Assembly (NCBI GenBank): GCA_963678705.1
Contig: OY783208.1
Span: forward strand, 6,758,001-6,822,000
Length of the DNA stretch: 64,000 nt
Direction of reading: 5' to 3'
Source of the DNA: Panorpa germanica
Taxonomy: Eukaryota > Arthropoda > Insecta > Mecoptera > Panorpidae
Shown here one piece after another: positions 22,301 to 31,744 of this stretch (positions are counted from its first letter, which is position 1; every line of letters begins with the position of its first letter). The notes beneath the pieces are model-generated. The model was not told the DNA's origin. It was given only the letters and a program-made list of their open reading frames with translations, and made no database searches. The translations under genes were made by a program, and so were the position numbers.

Positions 22301-23078
22301 TTTCAACAAATTTATTAAACTGAAAATAAGGCATTATACCTAAACCAGTCAAATATTTTAGAACTTTTGCTTTAATTAAGGTAGTTGTGCCGCGACACTA
22401 ACTTCTATAGCTGTCCTACTCTTTCTAATACACGTCCTATATTTAGGTTAACTTTTTTACGCTAATGTAATATCTGATAACGTTAAGAAATAAAATCATT
22501 TGACATAAATTTACGTTTTCTGACGTACATAAAACTTTTTATGTAAGATTGTAAAATTTTCCAAATTAAAGTAATATATTAGTAAAAGATTTTATGTGTA
22601 TTTTACATTTATTTAATGACAGTGTAACAATATTTGTTAAACTTCTGTAAATAATAACACATAACTTTAGGTAAAAAGTATTACGTTAAATAATATATAA
22701 ATTTACGCTTTTTGTTCATCGGGTGATTAAAAACACTTTTATTAGATGAAATAAAAATATGCAGCTACCCAATGAAACTCCCATCGCTTTGTTGCGGATT
22801 TAGATTTTTGTAATTAATGATTTTCAGTGAATTGACTAAAATATATTTCAGTGCAGAGTTCATGGCAACATTCAGTTGTTGTCAGTTGGTAACCCTGATC
22901 CATTTATGTTCACCCTGTGTTTTTCTGTTGGTACTATTCTAACGTTGTGTTTACTTGCAGCAATTTGAACGGTCCGTACAAAGATATGGCTCAGCCTGGT
23001 TTGAAGACAATGCACTGGGGTAACAACTTTGGCTGGCGCGCCCTTAAAACAGCGCGGATGCTGATCAGAAGAAAATGA
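7302..23078 (+). CDS. secreted CCP/sushi (x5) plus fibrinogen-related-domain protein, 11 exons
   Basis: Predicted exons are 7302-7353, 18555-18749, 18822-19025, 19172-19375, 19490-19696, 19820-20023, 20261-20385, 20631-20747, 20868-21012, 21916-22054 and 22961-23078. They total 1710 nt (569 aa). All introns are GT-AG and phases agree. Exon 1 encodes a signal peptide ([17 protein letters not shown]). Each of the next five exons is a phase-1 CCP module of 65-69 residues with four Cys and a Trp. The last five exons encode a fibrinogen-related domain: two Cys pairs (DCGDVL...FCDL and SFSCAMY...YNDC), a Ca-site-like DKDQD, and GGWWYNDC followed by SNLNGPY. Secreted lectin-like recognition or adhesion is the family expectation, not shown here. 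The join of exon 1 to CCP1 needs the acceptor at 18554 rather than the stronger AG at 18552 and is the least certain. A polyadenylation signal AATAAA lies at about 23217. Confidence 0.72.
7420..8257. mobile_element. unclassified interspersed repeat in intron 1
   Basis: The stretch opens with AGCTGACCCGGCGTTATTTT and closes with a block containing ATCGGTTCAGCTGTTTCGGA, then GACACGAGAATTTTATATAT. From memory, paired motifs of this kind mark a non-autonomous repeat found in many arthropod genomes. I cannot place it in a class with certainty. No coding capacity is apparent. Confidence 0.45.
8882..9949. mobile_element. TIR element with 8-bp target duplication and a captured LINE-tail fragment (copy 1)
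   Basis: The ends are GGTAATTATTCGATATAGC and its inverse, with inverted terminal similarity running about 65 bases. Both flanks read AAATCTTT (8874-8881 and 9950-9957), an 8-bp duplication like that of hAT-type elements. The interior minus strand near 9430-9180 encodes a charged fragment ([15 protein letters not shown]...) resembling the last part of a LINE ORF2, broken by an in-frame TAG. The same element recurs inverted at 61589-62519. No transposase is present, so it is non-autonomous. Confidence 0.72.
9963..10275 (+). pseudogene. Harbinger transposase remnant
   Basis: A short open frame (9969-10202) contains [15 protein letters not shown], matching the catalytic-Asp region of Harbinger nucleases. 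A second frame just after it contains [14 protein letters not shown], resembling the family's RWPGSxHD segment. It is frameshifted and truncated on both sides and is certainly inactive. Confidence 0.6.
10672..11307. mobile_element. TA-flanked MITE, 636 bp, best-preserved copy
   Basis: Its terminal inverted repeats are ATGGGCTTGTGTCCTA and the inverse TAGGACACAAGCCCAT, flanked by TA on both sides (10670-10671 and 11308-11309), as in Tc1/mariner-type MITEs. No coding capacity. It serves as the reference for related copies at 26630-32060 (split), about 35440-35874, about 36370-36740 and about 58641-59093. Confidence 0.85.
12008..12507. other. AT-rich intronic spacer
   Basis: This stretch lies between the Harbinger-type element and the LINE. 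Apart from the target duplication of the LINE at its right end (TTACGTTTATT, 12497-12507) I see nothing in it. Confidence 0.6.
12699..12959 (-). pseudogene. LINE ORF2 C-terminus
   Basis: This is the end of ORF2, separated from the RNase H part by an in-frame TAA at 13088-13086 that leaves the frame unchanged. It carries the post-RNase H zinc-like motif [16 protein letters not shown], which matches CICGEEGNIDHMILRC in the second copy at 34.8 kb. The two copies differ by many substitutions, so they are not recent duplicates of one another. Confidence 0.8.
13086..13550 (-). pseudogene. LINE ORF2 RNase H domain
   Basis: The RNase H active-site residues are visible: YNTEITAI (Glu), IFTDSRS (Asp) and [18 protein letters not shown] (His/Asp). 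The first Asp (WFTDGS) lies in the other frame at the end of the preceding ORF, so a single-base frameshift near 13500-13530 separates the two parts of the domain. Confidence 0.85.
13424..16426 (-). CDS. LINE ORF2: AP-type endonuclease and reverse transcriptase
   Basis: This is a 1000-aa frame starting at an ATG ([11 protein letters not shown]). Residues 1-225 form the apurinic-type endonuclease ([30 protein letters not shown]), which nicks target DNA. The reverse transcriptase follows at about residues 450-750, with [25 protein letters not shown] (catalytic Asp), [13 protein letters not shown] and [10 protein letters not shown] (catalytic Asp pair). It ends with WFTDGS, the first RNase H motif, then loses frame. 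All core catalytic motifs of these two domains are intact. Confidence 0.93.
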   Translation of the reverse strand: MYNIIQWNCRGVRLIKEELQHMLQKNNVHICILSETFLTNNYNFNIKGYFIEREDRIQLTDHNPHGGVAILIHKSVKYKRFIINNPFNSLEIAAITIKLNRIEEICILSIYAKPNHKISNLNWTHINQQISLPVIFAGDFNATHLAWDINCPGSFYEGNKLYQFIENENLLVLNDDKPTRVSNPRTMDSILDLTIVSPTLNQQITSWQVLADSLGSDHYPIFFCLNDKNKDRYPTSEYLTRRNFRKADWEKYRLEIKSRISNLITNGITSNPQDVKNKYKQFRDVINVLANIHIPSTRLYNITPNKIKPSWWDTECNKMIAQRKLALTIFNKNMTMANYLNYKKHQAKTRRYFRARKKIEWQNFCENLNPNTTTNIVWNNIRKINNKSYSTKRISDNENLIEEFINKKFPQNNNLNITNTITIKDNFLDNNINLNEVNFALNHNKNSSTGFDRINYKMIQNLPDNAINHLTQIYNLSLKTADIPLDWKKHIVVPILKPGKDPNKEESFRPITLLSCMGKTMESIIKNRVEWYLEHHKRLPELQFAFRKTRSTQHNLNILNIDIQKTYSKNHYMIAAFIDIEAAYDNVNLKILKEKLENIGISSKISNWIINYFQNREITVRYNNKLTGPILSNHGIPQGSILSPLLFNIYTEKLTTLSDNNTTVLMYADDMVIYSMGHTQDIAQNRLQIKLRKLDTLLKEIKLNISSEKSKIVIFTRHRINCSPKITIRNKNITVSSNTKFLGIFFDTKSTWAKEISNIINKCQKGLNLMRCIAGYKWGAHPTTLLKIYKAIVRPHIDYSSTMICTANNSRLKKIEIIQNKCLRIILGAMVSTPIQILNYQTNIPSVNIRIQQISDSFFCKNRHNPCGPLNTRLSKLYVLYNKPYWTTHKKPALLTSFDRYNNLNLEIHNTIPFFIFPLEISMTTIYTEINLFKKNDSKEITYQKYMEYITKDDINWSIWFTDGSFEKTLKLEELAFSIILQINNINTNLTISQILIIQK
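16585..17894 (-). pseudogene. LINE ORF1, gag-like nucleic-acid-binding protein
   Basis: The main frame (16585-17724, 379 aa) has three zinc knuckles at about residues 115-175 ([43 protein letters not shown]), as in ORF1 of I and jockey LINEs. ORF1 coats the RNA in a ribonucleoprotein. The N-terminal piece (17688-17894) is in another frame. A 1-nt change in an A-rich run near 17750 splits them. The C-terminal third is polar and poorly conserved by nature. Confidence 0.8.
18164..18554. other. end of intron 1
   Basis: This spacer lies between the LINE and the first CCP exon. Small open frames here are on the antisense strand and carry no recognisable motif. The intron ends in a pyrimidine-poor acceptor region at 18541-18554. 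Confidence 0.5.
21013..21915. other. intron 9 of the CCP/fibrinogen gene
   Basis: This is a 903-nt intron bounded by GTAAGT and TTTCAG. No coding feature or clear mobile element is seen in it. Confidence 0.6.
22160..22560. repeat. interspersed repeat shared with 6535-6860
   Basis: It lies in intron 10. It shares long near-identical blocks with 6535-6860 in the same orientation, for example GGTAGTTGTGCCGCGACACT. This copy has extra internal blocks (near 22235-22265 and 22330-22375) that the other lacks, so each copy carries separate indels. Class unknown. Confidence 0.65.
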
Positions 23079-24761
23079 TCAGCGTAAAATGAAGCCGTAA
23101 AACAAAAACACACAGGGAGGGAAAGAAATGAAATGAACGGAACCACGAGACAGAGAGAGAGAGAGAGAACACAGTGGGATTAATTAGAGAATTTAATTAG
23201 TCCGAAATTTTATTTAAATAAAAATTTCACTTGTAAAACTAATTTGTTAATTACTTTGTATGTGATGAACAGTACAGGGTGTCCAAAAGGCGATTACTAA
23301 ATAATTTAAATGGCGGAAATATAGAACCCAAACAATAGAGTACATACCTTTAATCTAAAATTCATTAACTTACCTAAAACCCTGCAAGTTTGAGTTGAGT
23401 ATGCAGTTGTGTGTAAAATTGTACCCTATACCAAGTTCAGTACTCAGATAACTCACAAACGAAACTGTAATGTTTAAAACTCGAATATTCGTAGATGTCT
23501 CACTAATGAACTAGATATAAGTCACTCAGAAGCTAACGCAGTTAAGTCCAAAAATAAGCTATTAAATGAATGTCATTTATTACATAGAGAAACATAGCCA
23601 TAGGCAGAAGCTACAAAAAGAAGAAGAGAACCCTTTGGTAATTAAAAGGAATTTTATTTCTTCCATTAAAATTTACAAAAATCAGAAAATATCAAAGAAT
23701 GGACTTAACCGCGTTGTGTTCTGGGCGGCTCATCTAGTAAGTTGTTTCTCGGTGGGGACAAAACTTTGCAACAATGTTATAATTTATGTACCGGTAAGCT
23801 ATCGGATTCAAATTTCGCGCGCACTCTCTATGCAGACGACAATGCAACATTCAGATAAAATGACTTTTTGGTGGACAATTCGTGCATCGGCAGATGTGAC
23901 ATTTCTGTAAACCAGATGATGAATACACTGTTAAAGAAACTTAATAAATTTTAGAACATTCCTAAAGCATATTTTAGGGCCCGGCATTGGGAAACGTTCA
24001 GACCCCGTTTATTAATTTTCATAACATGTACAGTCCGTTTAATAAAATTGTTTAAGGAATTCAAAAGAAAATTGAAGACAAAGCATCCTAAAGAAATTAC
24101 TAACCGGTTCTTAATTTTAGCAAGCATTGTCTATTAAATTTGTGTTAAAACTAAGAATATTTTTAACAGTGTAAGAAATTTTGTTTTTAAATGAATTTTT
24201 GTTCCGATCTAATTTGAATTCGACAGCTTACCCGGAAATAATTTAAAACCCGGTTGCAAAGTTTTGACCCCAGTGAGCTAAAAAAAAACAATTAAAACTT
24301 AAATTACAACTACGAAAATAATTATTCTGGAAGATGTTTTAAATAGTGGAATAAAATAGAAAAGTCTCTCTCTCTTTCTTCTCTTCTGTCTCCAATTTTT
24401 ATTATAAATTTATATATTCCCTAAAGTAATATTCAAATAACGCGCGCTTTCCATAGAAAGAGTTTAGTAAAGTCGCCATATTGAATATTTTTTAAATATG
24501 AAATATATATTATAAATGTAATAATAAAAAATGTATCAAATTCTTGAACAGCCCCTGATGTTATGTAACTTAAATAACTCGATAATCAATTATACGTGAT
24601 GCAAACTTGCAAAACTATTCACACATGTGTTTAAATAAAATAAAAGTGAGGTTATGACAATGACTTGTTTAGTACAACATAAATACTTGACAAAAATTGT
24701 TAATGATGGGAAATAAACGTTCTGATACGTTCACACTGAGAATTGTAGGTTATGTTTTAAT
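23079..24761. other. 3' flank of the CCP/fibrinogen gene; repeat near the right end
   Basis: It holds a short GA-repeat (about 23150-23168), the AATAAA at about 23217 and otherwise unremarkable AT-rich DNA. About 24622-24741 is a direct copy of 4609-4741. The remaining exons of the acyl-CoA reductase would be expected leftwards of 24800, but I do not find them. Confidence 0.5.
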
Positions 24762-24801
24762 GTCATAGTCGTTTATTGTTAGGGTGAACCATGTTTATTA
24801 C

Positions 24802-24999
24802 CGGAAGTTGAGTAATCTTCTCAATCCGCTGCTCTGGAGTCATTCCTTTCTTCGCACGCATCAGTAGGAAGATGGTTTTGAAATCTGGGCAAGATCGCAG
24901 CAATTTCTCGACCAAAACTTTGCCCATAAAACCTGTTGCGCCCGTTACAAATACCTCGCGGTAGGCGTAGAAATCTGGTATTGATTGAGTAGCCGCCAT
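24802..24999 (-). CDS. fatty acyl-CoA reductase, first coding exon
   Basis: The exon begins with ATG and encodes MAATQSIPDFYAYREVFVTG and on into ATGFMGKVLVEKLLRSCP. This is the NAD(P)H-binding Rossmann motif (TGxTGFxG) that opens insect fatty acyl-CoA reductases, followed by FLLMRAKKGMTPEQRIEKI. These membrane-associated enzymes reduce fatty acyl-CoA to alcohols for waxes and pheromones. After TQLP a donor GTAATA (minus strand, at 24801) fits the usual exon end, after which the open frame runs into non-family residues. Only this exon of a roughly 500-aa protein is visible. It is either the start of a gene with a very long intron or an orphan fragment. Confidence 0.75.
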
Positions 25000-25698
25000 T
25001 TTGTTTTATTTTTCAGAAATCTATGAAAAAAAAATGTATATAGTTAATTTGCTTTGCATAATTAGTTTTTAAACCCTCAATCCTCATTCCCACTCAATGT
25101 TTTGATATTTAATTTACGTTTTTATTTAACGTTTTAAGCTAGATTTTAGGTTAAGCATTCGTGTTTTAATTTAAGGTTAGTTAATTCAGTTAGTGCGCAT
25201 GCGTCGTTAGTATTACAAATTTTGACAGTTCGATTGAATGTGGAATAATTAAAATTGTTGTTTTTAATAACAATTAGTAATAGAAATTGTTTTTACTTCT
25301 TTTAAAAATAAATCCTACTGCATTTTGACAGATTGTCACATTTTGGAGGTTATAATATAATATAGTTCTTGAAAGTTAGAAACATTGAACTTTGTAAGGT
25401 TCTAAAAACACGAAGAAATGCACAGAGAAAACTGTAACGTGCCTGAAGACTACAAGCAGACATTTGGAAGCAGAGAAAAACCTTATTGACTTTATCAATG
25501 GAACTAATTTAATCTCTTTATTTTAAATACCCATACTCGTGTTTATAGATTATAAAACGTGAGTTCTGTCCACTCCAAAGTGGACATCTAGACAGCAGCA
25601 TCTATGGCGTTCATGAATGTATGTTTTCACTGAACGGTCACTGTTTTACCGACAGACGAGCTATGTACCAACTAAAGAAATATAATCTCTTTACATAT
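25000..25698. other. upstream flank of the acyl-CoA reductase exon
   Basis: AT-rich DNA that would hold the promoter and 5' UTR of the reductase if the gene is real. I recognise no specific element. Confidence 0.4.
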
Positions 25699-25715
25699 TT
25701 AATATTTATTATATC

Positions 25716-26279
25716 TTAAGGTGAAACGATACTTGGCCATTTTTTCTAGCGAAATATAGATGGCGATACTATACAGCAGGTTAAACATTATCAAAAAAAA
25801 CCATGTTTTTTTATGTTTAAATCGTTTTATGTAAGTATCTATAAACGCGAATCAAAATCTAAAGCTGCAATTAGTTAGATGAATAACGTATCTACATTTT
25901 AAGCTTTCTTCCACTGACTTTCAATGAGTTGGAACCGCAAAAATTAATTTTGAAAATGAATATTGCTATATTTTCTAGTTAAAGTCCAATTTTTATATTT
26001 TTATACTCTATACATTTTTAAGTCTTAAGCGTAAGTTTGAGAACCATAATAAAGGTTATAAAATTTATGGCACACCCTTAGAAATGTTACCAGTAATATA
26101 AAAATTGGAATTTATCTAGAAAATACAGCAATATTCATATAGCGTTTATAGTTACTTACATAAAACTATTTAAACATAAAAAAACCTGTTTTTTTGATAA
26201 TACTTAAGCTGCTGTATAGTATCGCCATCTATATTTCTCTAGAAAAAATGGTTAAGTATCGTTTCACCTCAATAGAATA
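25716..26279. mobile_element. fold-back MITE
   Basis: The terminal blocks GGTGAAACGATACTT and AAGTATCGTTTCACC are inverted, and the symmetry continues inwards through most of the element (ATAGATGGCGATACTATACA against TGTATAGTATCGCCATCTAT, and CGTTTTATGTAAGTATCTAT against its near inverse). The whole sequence could form one long hairpin. The 17-base TTAATATTTATTATATC flanks it on both sides (25699-25715 and 26280-26296). No coding sequence. Confidence 0.75.
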
Positions 26280-26946
26280 TTAATATTTATTATATCACGA
26301 CAGATGTCACTTTCGACGCATGCGCATAGAGAACAAATAGTAACATATACCTTTCTCTCTCGCACACATTTTGGCCACACTTTTATTCTATAGGTTATTC
26401 ACACTCCATATATATGCGCTGAGTTATTAACCTATATTTTAATAAAATATTTAAACAAAGCTTTCGAATGATTTACGATACAGCTCTCCTTTAACGGAGT
26501 GTACAACTGTTAATGAATATGCATTGTTGTGCGTCATTATTGGCCGTAAACTTAAAATACAAGAGGTCCTATTTTAACCAGTTAAAATCTGTTGAATGAA
26601 TGAAAAATATATTGCACAGTTTTATAGAAATGGGCTTGTGTCCTATGTCTTAATTTCTATAAAAGTGTACTATATATTGATAAAGTGGGTTACTAGAACC
26701 TCAAATATTCTATTATTTTTTAATAACTCCTTATATGTTAAGAGATATTAACAATTAAAAAAATCATTTTGTCTCTTTAATTATTAAAGGGATTCAACAT
26801 TGTACAAATTCCAAATGCATGTGACATCACAATCCTTGTGTAAGGTTACCAACCCTACAGCTAATAAATCTCTGCTATATGTATTTATATATCAAATATT
26901 ATTTACAGCTATTTCAAGGAACAATCAAATTTCAATATTATGTGTG

Positions 26947-27625
26947 AGTTAATGTATACTTTCTGGGAGCCGAAAGTAATTAACAAATTTATATTTGGTG
27001 GTTAATTTACTTATTAATTCATATGTCGTAGTCGACGTGAATAAAACAATTATTTAAGTTTATTTATTTATATTTTATTATATACTTTATTTATTTATTG
27101 ATTTCTTTCTTTTGTAATTTATACTTTTGTATTCTTAAATTAAAATTATGGTAATGTCAATAATCTGCGATAGAAATTGACCATTACTGAATCAAAGAAA
27201 TACGTACAGCGATTGAGGTACTTCTATAAAGATCCTTTGAGAAAGTATCCGTGTAAGTGATCTCTATTGATTCTTACATTTTTACAGACTAACTCATTAT
27301 ATCTTTACGAACCATATATATACTAAATGTTGTATATTAAGGGTAGCATCCTTGTCAAGTGGTTTCTTATAATTACCGTGGGACTTTACTTCATAGTTTA
27401 CAAATGTTATGGTTCTGACAGTTTTTAAATGTACGAGTATAATTTATGACTTCTGCAAAGTAAGACATTGAGTTTATTTAAAGAACTCTTGTTATTTGAT
27501 ATTTTAAGTAATTATTGAATGTATTTTATGAGTTTAAAGAAATGTCTGTTATGGTTTTGACATTATGCATTTTAAAATGCGTAACATATGAGAAACATAT
27601 GTAGGGGTCAGTCTTAATGTTAACT
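26947..27625 (-). repeat. 3' LTR of gypsy-like element
   Basis: 679 bp, matching 31066-31744. I see one substitution (TTATTTATTTA here against TTATTAATTTA there). It begins and ends with the inverted hexamers AGTTAA and TTAACT and contains AATAAA signals. Confidence 0.92.
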
Positions 27626-28902
27626 CCTCCACCTTTAGAGGGAAAATTACATTTTAATTTATTGAAATTAATTTTACTTTAGATTCAATGGTCTAGTTTT
27701 GATCTATTAATAATTGTAACATCTTACATCTATCTATTTTAGTTATTAGCTATAATAATTCTAGATATAATACTACATCAACAATAATACATAATACAGT
27801 TTTAATAATACATAGTACAATAATTGTTAGTATTTATGTGATGTAACATCTATGTTAAGTCTAGTTTAAGATTTTATTTAATGATATTAGTTTCGAATAT
27901 GAGATGAATATGAATTTTCAATATTATATATTGAATTCATCTGGTTGGGTGATAAAATCTAGTTGTTTGATTTGTTTATACGGTTTGTTGTTCTGTAAAT
28001 AATACTCATTCGACAATAATAAATATTTCTTAGGAAGGAATATTGTTAGATAAAAGGAAGGTTGTTTTATAGGTATAGAGTACAGGTGATAATATTGATA
28101 AAAGGTATGTTTTATTAAGGAATTTAGCATGTTAACTTATTTTTTTATTATATGTGACTTTTAGTTAAGTAGTTCACTTTTAATTTAAATTTTGGTTATA
28201 TTTTTAGTGTTGCTTAAACAGTTTCAGAGTTCCTTCTGTTATTGGTAATATATGTGTGATAGTCGTGAATTTATTTAATTCATTTACGTAAATTACATAT
28301 TTATTACATCAAAATAATTTGTCTTGTGACTATGATTTGTTACATTAAGGTATTCATTTGATAAAGGTCCATTATTTAAGTCCGGGTTGCTATATAATGA
28401 GTCGGCGTCATATTACGCGAAGTAAGTTTAATTTAATTCTTAATAAGACTTCTGCAACATAACTATGATTATATTAGTATATTATTTTAACTACAATTTG
28501 TCGATTAATTTTAATTTAGGTTGAATGTTTTAAAGTTAGGTTAGTTGCTTATTTTTTTTAAATTTAGATTGGCTGTTTTAAATTTAAGTTGATTATATAT
28601 CTCAAAAGTATATGATATATATATCAAAAAGGTTTTTTACTTCTGCATTTTATTTCTTAAGTATGAAACGTGTTGATATAATTTTGTTTACATTTAATTG
28701 TTTTTAGTAATAATCAATGCGTAATTATTTAGTAGTAGATTTTGCGGGGTCAGTGTCATAGCTTATTTGTTGGCATAATTTTAATTTAATTCTAAATAAA
28801 GAAAACTTTATTTAATTTATTAAATTTTATATATACGAGAATGTATTTGTTATTTGAGTAAGGTTTGAGATGTTGCTTTTCACTCTAATTGATTTTATCC
28901 GA
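27626..28902 (-). other. non-coding 3' internal region of the gypsy-like element
   Basis: These 1.28 kb between the gag stop and the 3' LTR lie where pol and env would be. Apart from the polypurine tract, no motif of protease, reverse transcriptase, integrase or envelope can be seen. An antisense-to-plus frame at 27924-28130 is Tyr/Lys/Leu-rich and without recognisable motif. Confidence 0.6.
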
Positions 28903-30398
28903 TCATAGACTGCGTTGTTGAGGTTCACCAGGTTGTTCGTAATATTTGTAATATTCGGCAGGTATTTTCTCAATTTTTCTTAATGTCACACCGGATTGTT
29001 TGTGATGCTGATAAAAGCATTCTTGTCGATATTTAGTATTTTGTATTCGAGTTTGTTGTTTGTATGGAATGTAAGTATACTTATTTTTTAAAACATATTT
29101 TATTTCTGGCTGTTGTTCTATGTGTTTATAATATTCTTCTGGTTCTTTTGCATTGTCAACTTCTGGTTCTTGTTGAAAATATTTACAATGCTCGTCAGCT
29201 GCATTTTCGATTTTAGATTCTGGTTTTATTTCAGAATATTCATAATGTTTTTCAGATGTATTTTCGATTTCAGTTTCTGGTTCTATTTCAATATATTCAT
29301 AATGTTCTTCAGGTGTATTTTCATTTTCAATATATGGTTTTTGTATTTCTTGTTCCAGGTAATTCGTACGTATCATTTCTGAAGTCTCCATAGACTCAAA
29401 GTTTTGGGTATCTTGTTGAATAGGTTGATATTGTGGTTTTGGAATAGGTAAATTAGGTTTTGGAATAAATTGTGATGGAATAGGTTTATATGATTGCGTG
29501 AATGGCGTTAATGATGGTTTTGGTTGGAAATTTTGTTGATAAGGTATAAATGGATGTTTCGGTTGATAGTTTTTTTGATAAGGTATAAATGATTGTTTTG
29601 GTTGATAATTTTTTTGATAAGGTATAAATGATTGTTTTGGTTGATATTTTTTTTGATCAGGTATAAATGATTGTTTTGGTGGGAAGGGTTTATTTTGCGG
29701 TTTGTGGTGAGGTGATTTAAAACTTTGTCTTGGTCTATCTGGTGAATAAGATGAGTAGTATTTGCACTGCATGCGTTGTATGCTTTCCTCTTCTAACACA
29801 TACGACCATGCCTGTTCCATAGAACTTGGCATTCTTGCTCTTATAAATTCTCCCAATTTTCCTCTTAAACCTCTGGTAAAACATTTAACTATTATCTTTG
29901 TATATAGGTTTAATTTTTCATTGAAAACAAGTTCACAATCATATTGATTACTATAGGCTAATAGAGCTGACAGATGGTCAGAGCATCTATTAAAAAAATC
30001 TTTCGTATTTTCATGTAATTCCTGTATCAGTTCATTAAGTGTTAAGATAAGGTTACCTTCATCTCTTTGGTCTAAGAAGTTAGTGAGTAATACTTTTTTC
30101 AGGTCCTCCCATGTGTTAATACGTCTGTTAAGCGTCACCCTTTCAGCTAAACCCCCCAACTTGGATAATATTACTTGAACTATCCACGTTTTGATTTCAT
30201 TCATGCAGCATTTCTAAATATGTAAACTATATTGTCTACCTGTTTTATAAAAGCATTTAATTTTGCGGGTTCTCCGTAAAATGTTTTAACAGTATCAAAA
30301 TAAGAATTGCAATAAGGGATATTGTTTTGCCGTAGTTCTGCGAGTTGTCTTTTCTGCTCTTGTAATTGTTCTTGTATTTGTAACAATACATTTTCCAT
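28903..30398 (-). pseudogene. errantivirus-like gag with tandem repeats
   Basis: An N-terminal piece (30201-30398, MENVLLQIQEQL...) and the main frame (28903-30204, 433 aa) overlap by ATGA. The main frame continues the gag matrix/capsid pattern (WIVQVILSKLGGLAERVTL, DLKKVLLTNFLDQRD), so a 1-nt frameshift probably splits one gag gene. The main piece has no zinc knuckle, as in errantiviruses. At about residues 165-240 a 13-residue unit PKQSFIPYQKNYQ repeats four to five times. At about residues 290-375 a Glu-rich unit (EHYEYIEIEPE type) repeats about four times. Confidence 0.75.
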
Positions 30399-31065
30399 TT
30401 TTAAATTTTTGTTATGTTCAACTTCATTTAATAAAGAGTTTAGTTCATTGTTTCATTATTATTATTTTTCATTTGTTTTAGTTCATTATGCCGCATAATG
30501 CCTATTATTATTATTATTATTTTTGAAAATTTGATATTTGGATATTAGGAATTTGTGAAAAGGAATTTCAGAAATATTTACTACTTACAGTTATATTACA
30601 AGTATTATTGATATAGATTCTATGGTTCCGCTTTATGGTCTCGCTGTATGATGGTTTCGACTCCTTTTGCTCTTTATTTAAAACTATTTGTTTAAAACTT
30701 ATTTTTTATTTTTATAAAACACTTTTTGTATTTCTATTAATTGCCCTTTGTACACTTTTTTTTTATTATTTAAAAAAATTTAGTACACTTCTTATTCTTA
30801 CACATTCTTACACTTTACTTTTAAGTGCCTTTTTGTACACTTCTTATAATTATTTAAAAACTTTTATTACACTTCTTTTATTAAAAAACTTTCGTACACT
30901 TTTTCTTTTTATTTTTTTTTTCACTTTTACAGAAAAAAAACTTTGTGCACTTTAACATAAAAATATTTACTTAATACACTTTTGTAGATTCTTTTATAAT
31001 TTTTTTAAGAACTGGGTTCTACTTTTTATTTTCCAAAAAAGCAAATTATCCTACCCGACTGCGCC
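30399..31065 (-). other. leader of the gypsy-like element
   Basis: Untranslated region between the primer-binding site and gag. It is T-rich on the plus strand with short runs of (ATT)n near 30505-30525 and repeated TACACTT-like words at 30750-30980. No gene is seen. Confidence 0.6.
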
Positions 31066-31744
31066 AGTTAATGTATACTTTCTGGGAGCCGAAAGTAATT
31101 AACAAATTTATATTTGGTGGTTAATTTACTTATTAATTCATATGTCGTAGTCGACGTGAATAAAACAATTATTTAAGTTTATTTATTTATATTTTATTAT
31201 ATACTTTATTAATTTATTGATTTCTTTCTTTTGTAATTTATACTTTTGTATTCTTAAATTAAAATTATGGTAATGTCAATAATCTGCGATAGAAATTGAC
31301 CATTACTGAATCAAAGAAATACGTACAGCGATTGAGGTACTTCTATAAAGATCCTTTGAGAAAGTATCCGTGTAAGTGATCTCTATTGATTCTTACATTT
31401 TTACAGACTAACTCATTATATCTTTACGAACCATATATATACTAAATGTTGTATATTAAGGGTAGCATCCTTGTCAAGTGGTTTCTTATAATTACCGTGG
31501 GACTTTACTTCATAGTTTACAAATGTTATGGTTCTGACAGTTTTTAAATGTACGAGTATAATTTATGACTTCTGCAAAGTAAGACATTGAGTTTATTTAA
31601 AGAACTCTTGTTATTTGATATTTTAAGTAATTATTGAATGTATTTTATGAGTTTAAAGAAATGTCTGTTATGGTTTTGACATTATGCATTTTAAAATGCG
31701 TAACATATGAGAAACATATGTAGGGGTCAGTCTTAATGTTAACT
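31066..31744 (-). repeat. 5' LTR of gypsy-like element
   Basis: 679 bp, the partner of 26947-27625. The primer-binding site abuts its inner end at 31065. Confidence 0.92.

Larger units (their letters stand above)
26947..31744 (-). mobile_element. gypsy/errantivirus-like LTR retrotransposon lacking pol
   Basis: It has two 679-bp LTRs (26947-27625 and 31066-31744) and a TGTG target duplication (26943-26946 and 31745-31748). On the minus strand the primer-binding site GGCGCAGTCGGGTAGGA (31065-31049) follows the 5' LTR, and the polypurine tract CTCTAAAGGTGGAGG (27640-27626) precedes the 3' LTR. LTR ends AGTTAA...TTAACT, a 4-bp duplication and this primer site are those of Drosophila 17.6/297/gypsy relatives. 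Only gag is present. Protease, reverse transcriptase, integrase and env are absent. It is 4798 bp and non-autonomous. Confidence 0.9.
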
